Assembly: GCA_034430215.1 (NCBI GenBank)
Contig: DAOUFE010000036.1
Coordinates: 62,001-126,000, forward strand
Origin: UBA4782 sp034430215
GTDB lineage: Bacteria > Chloroflexota > Anaerolineae > Anaerolineales > Anaerolineaceae
Direction of reading: 5' to 3'
Length of the DNA stretch: 64,000 nucleotides
Part shown: piece by piece, positions 8,349 to 18,600 of the stretch
Layout: each line of letters opens with the position of its first letter
Numbering within the stretch: position 1 is the stretch's first letter
The notes under the pieces: model-generated
What the model saw: the letters and a program-made list of their open reading frames with translations, nothing else
What the model was told of the DNA's origin: nothing
Database searches by the model: none
Made by a program: the position numbers and the translations under genes

Positions 8349-9368
8349 ATGAAAAACACTGCCCATCCCTACCTTTTCACTACCATCATCCTGGTCATTG
8401 CCATACTGCTTAGTGTGGTGGTGGGCAGTGTTGCAACCCCCCTGAAAGATGTGATCTCTGTTTTTGGGGAAGGGATCAGAAATGGATTTTCCGACCAAAC
8501 CACCCCGCTGGCTTCCATTATTTTTAAGTTACGGCTGCCACGCACCATTTTGATCGCTTTGACCGGTGCAGCTTTAGCCAGCAGCGGCGCAGCCTATCAA
8601 GGATTGTTCCGCAACCCATTGGCAGACCCCTACGTGATTGGTGTGGCTTCCGGATCTGGCCTGGGTGCTGTGATCGCCATGTCTATTCACTGGCCTGATG
8701 GATGGACATCCTCTTTCATCACCCCTGTTGCAGCATTCATCACCGGGTTGATCACAGTATTGCTGGTTTACTCGCTCTCGCGGGTCAACCGCAGTGTGCC
8801 TGCCACCAGTCTTGTGCTGGCTGGTGTAGCCATCAGCTCGTTCACCACCGCCATTACTTCATTTGTTATGCTTAAATCTACTGGCGAGTTACGCCGTTCA
8901 TTGGTCTGGTTGTTGGGTGGATCAACATTAAGTGGCTGGCAGCCTGTGCTCGGCATGCTGCCGTATATCGCTCTGGGAATAGGGACTCTGCTCACCATGG
9001 GGTATACCTTGAATGTTTTTCAATTTGGTGATGAACAGGCAACGCAAATGGGCTTAAAAGTAGAAAAACGGCGGTTGATCGTGATCATCGCCGCTTCCCT
9101 GACTACCGCAGCAGCAGTATCGTTCTCCGGTGTGATCGGTTTTGTCGGATTGATCACGCCCCATATCATCCGTCTGTTGACCGGTGGAGACTACCGGCGC
9201 ATCCTGCCGTTATCCACCATCGCAGGGGCTGCCTTTCTATTACTGGCAGATATCCTGGCACGCGTGGTACTTGCGCCACAGGAAGTGCCCGTTGGGATCA
9301 TCACCGCATTGGCCGGCGCACCATTCTTCATCTGGGTGTTGCGTCGTTCACGACCTGAAGAGGTATAG
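8349..9368 (+). CDS. btuC: Vitamin B12 ABC transporter permease (FecCD family)
   Basis: 339 aa, about ten membrane helices, forming the homodimeric channel of a type II importer. Family hallmarks visible: LRLPRTILIALTGAALASSGAAYQGLFRNPLADPYVIG in the first third (here given as the family signature around residues 61-98), and the cytoplasmic coupling region near GLITPHIIRLLTGGDYR. It is 2 bp after btuF and 1 bp before btuD, so the three genes form one riboswitch-controlled operon. Confidence 0.92.
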   Translation: MKNTAHPYLFTTIILVIAILLSVVVGSVATPLKDVISVFGEGIRNGFSDQTTPLASIIFKLRLPRTILIALTGAALASSGAAYQGLFRNPLADPYVIGVASGSGLGAVIAMSIHWPDGWTSSFITPVAAFITGLITVLLVYSLSRVNRSVPATSLVLAGVAISSFTTAITSFVMLKSTGELRRSLVWLLGGSTLSGWQPVLGMLPYIALGIGTLLTMGYTLNVFQFGDEQATQMGLKVEKRRLIVIIAASLTTAAAVSFSGVIGFVGLITPHIIRLLTGGDYRRILPLSTIAGAAFLLLADILARVVLAPQEVPVGIITALAGAPFFIWVLRRSRPEEV

Positions 9369-9369
9369 T

Positions 9370-10140
9370 ATGCTCGAAGTGTGCAATATTCACGTTGGCT
9401 ATCCTGAAAAAGAGATCCTGCATGGAATCGATATGACCGCACAACCAGGTCAATTGGTCGCATTGGTTGGTCCAAATGGTGCTGGCAAAACGACCATGAT
9501 CCGTGCCATGAGTGGTGTATTACCCTTACGGCAGGGAACTGTGACCGCATTTGGTAAAGATATTTCTCGTCTTTCGCCTACAGAACGGGCGAAATTGATC
9601 GCTGTAGTTCCCCAGGCCAACCAGTTGCCAGGCACTTTCACTGGCTGGCAGACTGTCATTTTGGGACGCACGCCTTACCTCAATTGGATAGGACATCTTT
9701 CACAACAAGACCAGGTTATCACAAGACAGGTGATGCAGCAAACCGCCACATTGGAATTTGCTAACAGGCAGGTCGGGCAGCTATCTGGTGGCGAACAACA
9801 AAGGTTGTTGCTGGCGCGCGCGCTGGCACAATCCGCACCTGTTTTACTGCTGGATGAACCGACCACCCACCTGGATATCCAGTTCCAGTTCAATCTGATG
9901 GCTGATGTACGTAGACTGGCAAAAGAGCAGAATCTGGTGGTTATCATGGCAATGCACGATTTGAACCTGGTGAGTCGATTTTGCGATCAGGTTGCTTTGC
10001 TGAATAAGGGGCAACTGGTCAATTTTGGCACACCCGTTGAAGTGTTAACAGCAGAAACTCTCTCTGAGGTATACCAGATCCAGATAGAAATCCATCCCGA
10101 TGGAAAAGAAGGGCAGTTCTTTATCATGCCCACATTGTAA
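9370..10140 (+). CDS. btuD: Vitamin B12 ABC transporter ATP-binding protein
   Basis: 256 aa ABC ATPase that drives the btuFCD importer. Walker A GPNGAGKTT has K40. The Q-loop is in AVVPQANQ, the signature is LSGGEQQR, Walker B is LLLDEPTTHLD and the switch histidine is in AMHDLNLV. This arrangement is typical of FepC/BtuD-type ATPases. The frame is open upstream to 9184 inside btuC, but the ATG at 9370, just after the btuC stop, matches the family N-terminus. Confidence 0.93.
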   Translation: MLEVCNIHVGYPEKEILHGIDMTAQPGQLVALVGPNGAGKTTMIRAMSGVLPLRQGTVTAFGKDISRLSPTERAKLIAVVPQANQLPGTFTGWQTVILGRTPYLNWIGHLSQQDQVITRQVMQQTATLEFANRQVGQLSGGEQQRLLLARALAQSAPVLLLDEPTTHLDIQFQFNLMADVRRLAKEQNLVVIMAMHDLNLVSRFCDQVALLNKGQLVNFGTPVEVLTAETLSEVYQIQIEIHPDGKEGQFFIMPTL

Positions 10141-10141
10141 A

Positions 10142-10171
10142 TTCAACTGAGTATTTTTCGCATGTTATAAT
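10142..10171 (+). promoter_or_regulatory. Putative leaderless promoter of the LysM lipoprotein
   Basis: TTCAAC (10142-10147), an 18-bp spacer and a perfect TATAAT (10166-10171). The -10 ends 6 nt before the ATG at 10178 and there is no ribosome-binding site. Confidence 0.6.
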
Positions 10172-10177
10172 GCCGGC

Positions 10178-11137
10178 ATGCGTTTTCACATGAGTAAATG
10201 GGTGAATTTTATTTGTCTGATGCTCATTTTGGGGTTGATATCCAGTTGCAGTTCTGCAACAGCCACGTTGATCAGCCCACCCACCCCCTCTGTACCTCCT
10301 GCTACATTAAAGCCATATATCCTTCCTTCACAAACTCCAGCACCAGTAAAAATCGATCAAATCACTCCTACACCCTTGCCCAGTCCCAGCCCGACCCCGC
10401 GCACACATACCGTTACCCTGGGTGAAACTTTTGGCACCATTGCAACGATATATGGCGTCAGTGTCAACGCCTTGATCCGGGCGAATCCGGATGTCAATCC
10501 CAATGCAATGATCGTGGGAACCGTGTTGATCATCCCCCCTGTTGTCATCAACGGCGAAGAACAAAGCGCTGTTCCTACCCCGATAGGTGTCACCCTGCAA
10601 TCCCCCACCTGTTATGCAGCTATGGATAAGACGATCGCTTGTTTTGTGATGGTCACCAATTCTCTAGAAATGGCGGTGGAAGGGGTAAGTGCAGTCTTAC
10701 GCTACCAGGCTTCTGATGGGAATGTGCGTGAAGCAACGGCTTTCAGCTTGCTCAATACCATTCCTCCAGGAAAATCCGTACCATTGTACGCATCATTTCC
10801 CGTAGATCCAGATTGGGATGGAACGATGACCATCGAGCTGCGTTCTGCCATCCCATCGCAGGTAGCAGGAAATACATCCGTCACTACGGTGAATACGATC
10901 GAACAGGGTTCTACTGGCAATGCCTGGGTAAGTGGAACTATCGAAGATCCCGACGGCAGCGGGGACTCTTACTGGCTGATGGTTACAGGGTTTGATGATG
11001 CCGGGAAGATTGTTGGAGCACGTCGCTTTACAATCACCATTCCAACCGATGCCAATTTGGTTAATTTCCATGTAGAACTCTACAGCATGGCGGGATCTAT
11101 CACCCACGTTGAAGCCCTGGCAGAACCAGTAAAATAA
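10178..11137 (+). CDS. LysM-domain lipoprotein
   Basis: 319 aa surface lipoprotein. The signal peptide ends in LISSC (C24) and is followed by a long Thr/Pro/Ser linker (TPTPLPSPSPTP) to about residue 75. One LysM domain follows (HTVTLGETFGTIATIYGVSVNALIRAN and the IPP end, about 76-121), expected to bind peptidoglycan. The C-terminal 180 residues look like beta-sandwich repeats related to FxLYD-type domains; this part is not firmly identified. The start at 10178 fits the promoter geometry; ATG 10190 is an alternative that also keeps the signal peptide. Confidence 0.8.
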   Translation: MRFHMSKWVNFICLMLILGLISSCSSATATLISPPTPSVPPATLKPYILPSQTPAPVKIDQITPTPLPSPSPTPRTHTVTLGETFGTIATIYGVSVNALIRANPDVNPNAMIVGTVLIIPPVVINGEEQSAVPTPIGVTLQSPTCYAAMDKTIACFVMVTNSLEMAVEGVSAVLRYQASDGNVREATAFSLLNTIPPGKSVPLYASFPVDPDWDGTMTIELRSAIPSQVAGNTSVTTVNTIEQGSTGNAWVSGTIEDPDGSGDSYWLMVTGFDDAGKIVGARRFTITIPTDANLVNFHVELYSMAGSITHVEALAEPVK

Positions 11138-11151
11138 TCCTTGACTGCCTG

Positions 11152-12567
11152 CTAATTCCAGATAAGAAAGGATCCATTGACACAGATGGGAGCAGTAGTG
11201 TTCCCTGTCAGGCATGCCTGGTAAAGCAGCAGATCACCATTTTGCCGGTCGGCTAGAGCATCCAACGTGATACTGGCCTTACCAGATGTATCGGTTAATG
11301 GGAAATTCGTTTCCGAAATCTCACTCCCATCGGAGTTCCGGAGGATAAGCACAACACCCATACCAGGGATCCCCTGACCCGTATATTTTTGAGTAAGAGT
11401 AATAGTAATGATCTGGTTCTCCGTTGATGAAAGACGAGGTAATGCTTCACTGGATTGAAGAATCACATCATCTGGCTGGATAGTTCCCCCAGGAATGACG
11501 GGTTTTATCACATTGAGGTAAGCCTGCCCTAGCGATGCAGGCAGGACTTTATAGGCTTCAGACGCAGAAGGATAATAATCCAGGCAGAGATTCTGAAAAC
11601 ATTGCCGATAAACACCCTGATCCTGCAGCAGGGTGATCTCCGTGATCGGATTGCCAGATATTCCCAACCCTCCATGCATACTGAGATAGGTATCCAGCGG
11701 TAGAGGCACGTGATACCCAAGCTCGCCTTCCACTGCTACAAAAACCATGTTGTCGGTGACATCATACTGCTGAATACCAGGTGCTGAAGGAGTTATTCCA
11801 ATAATCGCCGGCACATTCCGAAGCCGGATTACATCAGGATTTTCAGCAAGAGCGTACACTACAATATTTGTAAAAACCTGCTCCAGGTATCCATCACTGG
11901 ATTGATAAGCAGGGGTCAGGGCAATACCGGTAAGGCTTTCTCCACCCAGATTTTGCAGGGCATTCTTAAATGGTGAACCGTACAGGTCGATGATTGGTGA
12001 AAAAGCTATTGAGGAGTCATAGGAGCACGACATACCACAAACAAGATCACCATAAGGAAGCAAATGCACCGTACCAGCAGGTTCATTAAAATAGATCGCA
12101 AAACCTACCTTTTCAAAATACTGTTCTACCCTGCCCTGATCATAATTGTAATGAACTACATCAAGAGGCTGACCCACATTTTCTGATCCCAACTGATTGA
12201 TCATGGGCATAAAGCCAGAAAAGATACCGCTTGTATCCACTGCATTATTTAAAGGAATACCTAACTGCCTGCCCAGGGGAGATAATGAGTACTTTCCTGA
12301 ACCTCGCTGGTTGGTATTGACACAAATGCGTGCATTCTCCATCAACTGACAGCGGAGATAATCCTGCGTGGTTACTTCAGCGATTGCAGGACCAAATACT
12401 GCTGCTCCCCCTTTTTCGACATAGAATTCCTTCAGTTGGTTATCAACTTCAAACGTCCCCGGAGTGGCCGGATAAAAAGAAGAAGAGGTATCGGTTGAAC
12501 ATCCTGCCATCAACAACAAGATGACCCCAGCCAGGATACGAAAGAGGATGAAAGAGAATTTGCTCAT
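11152..12567 (-). CDS. Putative lipoprotein with LGFP-like repeats
   Basis: 471 aa, family not recognised by name. The lipoprotein signal ends in LLLMAGC (C23). The N-terminal half has recurring segments of the type EFYVEKGGAAVFGPAI and VEQYFEKVGFAIYF, then GYLEQVFTNIVVYA. These resemble LGFP-like repeats, often seen in Chloroflexi surface proteins. The C-terminal 100 residues read as an Ig-like beta-domain (ITITLTQKYTGQGIPGMGVVLILRNSDG). A TACAAT box lies 16 nt upstream of the ATG and no ribosome-binding site is visible. It converges with the LysM lipoprotein, with only 14 bp between their stops. Confidence 0.65.
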   Translation of the reverse strand: MSKFSFILFRILAGVILLLMAGCSTDTSSSFYPATPGTFEVDNQLKEFYVEKGGAAVFGPAIAEVTTQDYLRCQLMENARICVNTNQRGSGKYSLSPLGRQLGIPLNNAVDTSGIFSGFMPMINQLGSENVGQPLDVVHYNYDQGRVEQYFEKVGFAIYFNEPAGTVHLLPYGDLVCGMSCSYDSSIAFSPIIDLYGSPFKNALQNLGGESLTGIALTPAYQSSDGYLEQVFTNIVVYALAENPDVIRLRNVPAIIGITPSAPGIQQYDVTDNMVFVAVEGELGYHVPLPLDTYLSMHGGLGISGNPITEITLLQDQGVYRQCFQNLCLDYYPSASEAYKVLPASLGQAYLNVIKPVIPGGTIQPDDVILQSSEALPRLSSTENQIITITLTQKYTGQGIPGMGVVLILRNSDGSEISETNFPLTDTSGKASITLDALADRQNGDLLLYQACLTGNTTAPICVNGSFLIWN

Positions 12568-12730
12568 GGATGAATCAGCAAAGATTGTATTAAATCGCGC
12601 AGATTCATTTTAGTCCATGGATTTGGAATGTGCAACAAAGAGAACCTTGCAAATAAGATAACCATTTCTGTTTTGCCTGCTTTTCCCTTTCACACCGTCT
12701 ACGATATACTCATGAAAATGGAGGAGCATA

Positions 12731-13177
12731 ATGGAATTATTGACGATTGGATACGAAGGCTCTACTTTAAAAGATGTTATGGATTGCATGATAGAAAATG
12801 GAGTTGAAATTCTCGTTGATGTTCGAGAACTACCATTAAGCCGGAAAGCCGGTTTTTCAAAGACTCCTCTATCTAGTGAAGCAGCATCAAGAGGAATAGC
12901 TTATCTCAATATTCGCCCGTTAGGTTGCCCGCGCGAAATTAGACATGATTATCACAAAGACCACGATTGGGAAAAGTATTCAATTCGGTATCTTCAACAC
13001 CTGGCAGCACAAACTGAATCATTGGAAAACCTTGCAAAGCTGGCACAAGAAAAAAGGTGTTGCCTGCTTTGCTTTGAAGCAGATGCCCGTTTCTGTCATC
13101 GCAGGTATATTGCAGAACACCTTCTTCCATACATAGGTGAGAATGCCCGAATAGAGCATTTGGTTGTTGAAAAATAA
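12731..13177 (+). CDS. DUF488 family protein
   Basis: 148 aa. The family signature is clear: TIGYEGSTLKDVMD at the start, LVDVRELPLSRKAGFS, YLNIRPLGCP, and the closing CFEADARFCHRRYIAEHL. The biochemical function of DUF488 is not established. Members often carry the Cys/His cluster seen here (C-F-E and C-H-R), which suggests a metal or nucleotide site. GGAGG lies 6 nt upstream of the ATG, with a TATACT -10 at 12705-12710. Single-gene unit. Confidence 0.85.
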   Translation: MELLTIGYEGSTLKDVMDCMIENGVEILVDVRELPLSRKAGFSKTPLSSEAASRGIAYLNIRPLGCPREIRHDYHKDHDWEKYSIRYLQHLAAQTESLENLAKLAQEKRCCLLCFEADARFCHRRYIAEHLLPYIGENARIEHLVVEK

Positions 13178-13216
13178 TGACCAACTGACCTTACAATTTA
13201 GATTACATAAGTAGTT

Positions 13217-13255
13217 AAAAATTGAAGAAGGCAGCTGTCTGCTGCTGCCTTCTTC
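13217..13255 (-). terminator. Terminator of hsp20
   Basis: A perfect 12-bp stem (13224-13235 with 13244-13255, 8-nt loop). On the minus strand it is followed by AATTTTT, as expected for the hsp20 transcript. It may also slow read-through from the convergent DUF488 gene. Confidence 0.75.
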
Positions 13256-13290
13256 TTCACACTTACCATAAGGGAGGAAAGTGGTAGATT

Positions 13291-13707
13291 TTACTTCGTG
13301 ATCACTTTGATTGTTTTTGGTTTTGCTTCTTCAGCTTTCGGAATTCGCAGGGTCAAGATACCATTCTCGACTTCAGCTTCGACTTTAGATGCATCCAATG
13401 GCTCCGGCATGGTAAGACTGCGGTTGAATTTTCCAGAAGGACGTTCGCTTAACAGGTAATTCGCATTCTCATCCCGTTCATTTTTTATTTCACCCTGGAT
13501 AGTCAGAGTTTCATTGACGATCTGGATGTTCAAGTCTTCTGCTCTAATACCAGGAACAAGAGCGGTCACAACATATGCATCATCTTCAGCTTTTACATCA
13601 ATTGGGATGAATGCCTGTCGTTCTTGATTCTCCCATTCAGGTTCCATCAACTGCTGCATCATACGGCGCATTCTATGTGCATAGGGGGTTGTTAAATAGT
13701 ATGTCAT
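13291..13707 (-). CDS. Small heat-shock protein, Hsp20/alpha-crystallin family
   Basis: 138 aa ATP-independent holdase chaperone. The alpha-crystallin domain spans about residues 33-128: PIDVKAEDDAYVVTALVPGI, the LTIQGE strand, a FNRSLTMPEPLDASKVEAEVENGILTLRIPK block, and the closing AEEAKPKTIKV. The C-terminal IxI motif is not obvious. AAGGAGA precedes the start. The 5' region (13708-13800) is AT-rich; no CIRCE element was seen. Confidence 0.92.
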   Translation of the reverse strand: MTYYLTTPYAHRMRRMMQQLMEPEWENQERQAFIPIDVKAEDDAYVVTALVPGIRAEDLNIQIVNETLTIQGEIKNERDENANYLLSERPSGKFNRSLTMPEPLDASKVEAEVENGILTLRIPKAEEAKPKTIKVITK

Positions 13708-13917
13708 TTTTATTTCTCCTTTCTCAATAAGGTCTCTTTCTTATTGTTGACATTATGATAAATCTGGCATATTGGAAATTTATCAACAGAATATTGGAAT
13801 CTTGTTAGAACCACCCCGGAAAATTCTTTTCGAAGATTGTCATCGGCAATAAGTTTTCGGAAGTGTTAATGAAATGTTCCCTTGATTTATGGTATCATCA
13901 CACCCAATGGAGTAACG

Positions 13918-14295
13918 ATGGAAGACCGGATTACAATTATTGAAGGACCGACACCAATTTTTGAAGATAGCCACGATGGCTGGGCATTAGGGTTACATGA
14001 AGGTCCGATCCTGTTTGATACTGCCTTCACTCGCCTGCGCACCTTCAATGGCCCTGCGTTGGTGGAACGATGCCACAGGCAATGGAGTAAACAGGAACCT
14101 ATATATTTGCATTATCGCAATGATATTGGTTTGGAAGAGAAGGTTCCTATCGTAGCAGCGCGTGCGGTAGAAACCGAGGATGGAAATGTCTTATTGTTAT
14201 GGGTACGACGCGAAGTAGACCTTCAACTTGACGATGACAATGATGATGATCTATTAGACGAAGATAACGATCCAGACGAATTTCCAGGAGGCTGA
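13918..14295 (+). CDS. Hypothetical acidic protein
   Basis: 125 aa, not recognised. The body (residues 1-100) looks like a compact alpha/beta fold (ITIIEGPTPIFED, GWALGLHEGPILFDTAF). The last 25 residues are almost entirely Asp/Glu (DDDNDDDLLDEDNDPDEF), probably disordered. GGAG precedes ATG 13918, and an extended -10 TATCAT lies at 13893-13898; an in-frame upstream ATG at 13882 lacks a ribosome-binding site. The stop is 2 bp before the cysteine desulfurase-like gene, so the two are co-transcribed and may act together. Confidence 0.7.
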   Translation: MEDRITIIEGPTPIFEDSHDGWALGLHEGPILFDTAFTRLRTFNGPALVERCHRQWSKQEPIYLHYRNDIGLEEKVPIVAARAVETEDGNVLLLWVRREVDLQLDDDNDDDLLDEDNDPDEFPGG

Positions 14296-14297
14296 TC

Positions 14298-15545
14298 ATG
14301 CTGAATCTGCCCGAAATACGCAGTCATTTTCCTGCGCTGGCTTCGGATACCATCTTTTTAGACAATCCAGGTGGAACACAAATTTGCCGGCAATCGATTG
14401 ACAGATTGAATGAGTATTTCCTGACGATGAACGCCAACCACGAAGGTGCTTTCGAAACCAGCACACGTTCTGACGAAGCAATAAAAGCTGCGCATGCGGT
14501 TATGGCAGATTTCCTTAATGCATCACGTCCCGAAGAGATCATCTTTGGGATGAACATGACCACCCTGACATATACCATTTCAAGGGCACTTGCCCGCACT
14601 TTTCAATCAGGCGACACCATTGTTGTCACCCGGCTCGATCACGATGCCAATATTTCACCCTGGCTCCAAGCAGCTGAAGACAGGGGCTGTAAAGTTCGTT
14701 GGGTGAATTTCCATCCCGAAACTGGAACACTTGACCTGGAAGATTTCCAGGCTGCTATGCAGGAAAAACCGAAGTTGGTGGCGGTAGGATATGCTTCCAA
14801 TGCGCTTGGCACCATCAATCCAGTAGAAAAACTGGTGGAATGGGCGCACGCTGTTGGTGCGTTGATCTATATCGATGCTGTTCAATATGCCCCTCATGGT
14901 CCCATTGATGTACAAAAACTCGGATGTGATTTTCTAGTTTGCTCTGCATACAAGTTCTTTGGTCCGCATATCGGCATCCTCTATGGGCGATACGAACTGC
15001 TGGATGCATTGAATGCTTACCGCGTTCGTCCAGCTCCTGGCAACCTGCCAGGAAAATTTGAAACTGGTACCGGTTCCTTCGAAGACATGCATGCAGTTTA
15101 CGGCACGATGGAATATCTGGAATGGCTCGGAAAAACTTTTGGCGCAGACTATCTTGAGTTATTGGCTGGACAATATACTGGCAGGGCACTTGCCTTCAAA
15201 CAGGCAATGTTGGCTATGCGTGCGTATGAATATGAGTTAAACAAACAATTTTTGAATATCTTTCAGTCTATTCCAGGTGTCACCCTGTATGGTTCGAAAG
15301 AGATCGAACCGCGCGTTGCCACCTTCTCCTTCCGGGTAAAAGGGAAATCTCCCCGTCAGGTGGCAGAAGAGTTTGGTAAAGAAGGTATAAACATCTGGGA
15401 TGGCAATTTCTATGCTTTGGCAGTTACCCAGTACCTTGGGTTGGAAGAAAGCGGAGGATTGGTGAGGGTTGGAGCTGTTCACTACAACACATCTGGCGAG
15501 ATACAATCCTTTGGCAACGTACTTCAGAGAATCGCTGCTTCATAG
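14298..15545 (+). CDS. Cysteine desulfurase-like aminotransferase class V protein
   Basis: 415 aa PLP enzyme of the class V aminotransferase fold, closest in style to the cysteine desulfurase-like (VC1184) family. Visible: FLDNPGGTQI at the N-terminus, TRLDHDANISPW, YIDAVQYAPH, and the PLP lysine in SAYKFFGPH. The histidine-rich HD(A)NISPW replaces the HHSN of standard NifS/SufS, so classical desulfurase activity is uncertain. GGAGG lies 7 nt upstream. It is co-transcribed with the acidic hypothetical protein. No Fe-S scaffold genes are nearby. Confidence 0.82.
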   Translation: MLNLPEIRSHFPALASDTIFLDNPGGTQICRQSIDRLNEYFLTMNANHEGAFETSTRSDEAIKAAHAVMADFLNASRPEEIIFGMNMTTLTYTISRALARTFQSGDTIVVTRLDHDANISPWLQAAEDRGCKVRWVNFHPETGTLDLEDFQAAMQEKPKLVAVGYASNALGTINPVEKLVEWAHAVGALIYIDAVQYAPHGPIDVQKLGCDFLVCSAYKFFGPHIGILYGRYELLDALNAYRVRPAPGNLPGKFETGTGSFEDMHAVYGTMEYLEWLGKTFGADYLELLAGQYTGRALAFKQAMLAMRAYEYELNKQFLNIFQSIPGVTLYGSKEIEPRVATFSFRVKGKSPRQVAEEFGKEGINIWDGNFYALAVTQYLGLEESGGLVRVGAVHYNTSGEIQSFGNVLQRIAAS

Positions 15546-15691
15546 ATCATTACACTCTTCCCCCAAAAATCTGGCAATAGAGTAAAATGCTTTTGGGGGC
15601 AAACTGTACGGATAAATTCAAGAATCATCCATTAAACCAGGATCTCAGGTTGGTGGAATAAATTTAACACTGGATGACAAAGAACTAGACT

Positions 15692-18600
15692 ATGCCAGAA
15701 CCAGAATCATCCTCAGTCACTTTTGCAATAAAACAGGCTCATGATGCTCTGCAATCAGGGAATGCGTCTATTGCCCGTTTTTGGGCACAAGAAGCTCTCC
15801 GTTATGATTCTAAAGAAATTAAGGCTTTATTGATCCTGGCATATGTCTGCGATCCGCAGGAAGGCATCGGTTATCTTAACCAGATCCTAGAAATCGATCC
15901 CAATAATGAGTCTGCTCAAAAAGGGTTGAAATGGATAGCTCAAAAACTCCAGGAGGAAGAAATTCCTTCTACAAAGAGCTCTGCCATCAGATTAGAAACT
16001 GCCCCTGAAACAAAAGAAGAAGAGGAAGAAATCACCCGCCCTATACCCGTTGGTACCAGGAAGTCTACGAAAACCAATAATTTATCAGGCATAAGAAAAG
16101 GGCAGGCTCGAGAACTCATTTCATCCGCCTTCAGGATATTTCGATTCCTTGGAAGAAAAGCTCTTTTAATCTTCGCAACCATATTTATTGGCATCTTCCT
16201 AACCATTATCATTATTGATCGACCAGTAACTCTAGGTTTTACCGTCAAACCACCACAACTCGAAACTAATCTCCAGAAACAGATCGAACAAACCATCGCA
16301 GTTTACAAGATCGAACATCCAAGTTTTTACTATTTGAGTGAAGAGGAACAGCAGCAAGTTGAAGATGATCTACGGGCAAAGTTGATCAATGATACTGGTT
16401 TGAATCTCCCTTATTTACCCAAACATCTTTATTGGACACTGAATGCCCTGAAGTTCGATTGGGGAAGACTCCGCAGTGTCAATGTTGGGTTATTGCCCAT
16501 GCTGGGTTTTGGTCGTGTTACCATCAACCTGAATGATGTTGTTCTAAAGCATTTACCCAATACAATGCTGCTTGCAGCATTATCAAACCTGCTTGTTTTT
16601 CTACTGGGGCTACCATTGGCATTAGTACTTTCTCGAAATTATGGGAAGTGGTTCGATAAGTTCTTTGTCATGATCAGCCCGCTCTTTTCCATTCCCAGTT
16701 GGGTAATCGGGATCATCCTGGTAGCAATTTTTGCTGTATGGTTTCGTCTGCTCCCAACCGGAGGAATGCTTGACACCCTTCCTCCGGATAATCCAATTGG
16801 ATATATACCCATCATCGTAAAACACATGGCTTTGCCTGTATTGGCAATTTTTCTCAGCATGTTCTTCCAGCTTGTCTATTCCTGGCGCACCTACTTCCTC
16901 ATTTATTCAGAGGAAGATTATGTAATTCTCGGAAAATCCATCGGTCTTACCAATGGCAGGTTGGAGAGAAAGTACATCCTTCGTCCCTCAATTGCGTACA
17001 TGTTGACCAGTTTTTCTCTGCTGCTTGTCTCCTTCTGGCAAATGACTATGGCACTGGAAGTGATCTTCGATTGGCCAGGGCTGGGATGGTTATTCATTAA
17101 AGTAGGGCTGCCTAATTTCTGGGGCGAAAGCATGTATCCGGGTGAAATGGTTATTGCACTCACTATCATCGTCGCGTTTGCCTATCTGTTGGGTATGATT
17201 GTCTTTCTCTTGGATATCATCTATATTCTGGTTGACCCGCGTATTCGGGTGGATAAGAGCGAACCAGTTCTTCACGAAAAAGTCTTCCGCTCAAAAATGA
17301 TAACCCATTTCCCAAAACGATTGCCAGCAGCTTTTCAATCGGACCAGGCTGGAGTTGCGGATGGATTTCATCAGAAAAGAAACAAACCGGCAGTTTTCTT
17401 TAAAGAACACCTGGCACATATTTCAGATTGGGTGAAGATTAACAGTAAAACTGCATTCAGGCAGCTTTTGAAATATCCTTTTGCGTTCATTGGCTTTATT
17501 ATTATTATTTTCCTAGTAGTTGGATCACTGATCGCTGTAATTGGCTTGCCCTATGAAAAAGTTGGTGCGTTGTGGAGTGGAAGCCAGATGAAAGGCCAGG
17601 CTCTGGTACCAAGGCTTGCGGAACCATCGTGGGTAAACCTCTTTCGAAGAGATAAATACCTTTCCACATTGATTATTGATAGCACTTCTGAAGCAATGAA
17701 TTACACCCGTACTGAAAGTGATTTTAGCAACGGTCAACGCCAGATCACTTTGACCTATACTTTCGATTATGAATATGCGAATTTTCCTACAGAAATTTAC
17801 CTTTATTTTGATAGTGAATTCGACACAAAACGACCTTATGCTTCTCTTACCTGGATCACACCAGACGGCCGCGAATTTAATTTGAATGGTGTTTCTGCCA
17901 TATCAGGTACAGATTATGATTTCGAAGCGAATATTCCCGTCCGAAGACTGGTGAATAAAAATCAACACCTGAAAAACTGGTTTGTTTTTGGGCAGATCGA
18001 TCCCACCCCAATAAATTATGTGCTTTTTGCTGATCCTGTGGCTGATGAAGCAAAACTGGTAAAAGGGCAATATACCCTGCGAGTGAATGGGATCACGTTC
18101 GAAGAAGGCAGTACTCTCGATGCAAAAATGGTACTGCTGGGGAATGTGTACGGTCTGGCAGGTACAGATACCCTCCGCAGGGATCTATTAACCCCCATTC
18201 TGTGGGGTATGCCCATTGCACTCGGTTTTGGTCTGATGGGTGCATTAGCAACCACATTACTTTCGATGGTCATCTCTGCAGCAGGCGTTTGGTTTGGCGG
18301 CTGGATGGACAATCTTATTCAGAGAATGACCGAGATTAACCTGGTTTTACCTACACTGGCAATCTGCGTGCTTGCCTATGCATATCTGGGAGTCAATCTA
18401 TGGGTAATCCTGGTGATCATCATCCTGCTTAACGTCTTTGGCAGCCCTACTAAGAATTTCCGGTCAGCATTCTTGAACATAAAAGAAGCTCCATACATCG
18501 AAGCTGCACAATCATACGGTGCCAGCAACTTCCGGATCATCATCAAGTACATGGTTCCGCGTATCGTTCCGGTGATGATTCCTCAATTGCTCATCCTGAT

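Noticed and set aside
9184..9369. N-terminal extension of BtuD inside btuC
   Set aside because: It would overlap btuC by over 180 bp and has no ABC similarity; ATG 9370 gives the family start.
15560..15599. CCCCCAAAA ... TTTTGGGGG inverted repeat as a terminator after the desulfurase-like gene
   Set aside because: The loop is 22 nt and no T-run follows; a role as terminator is too weak to list.
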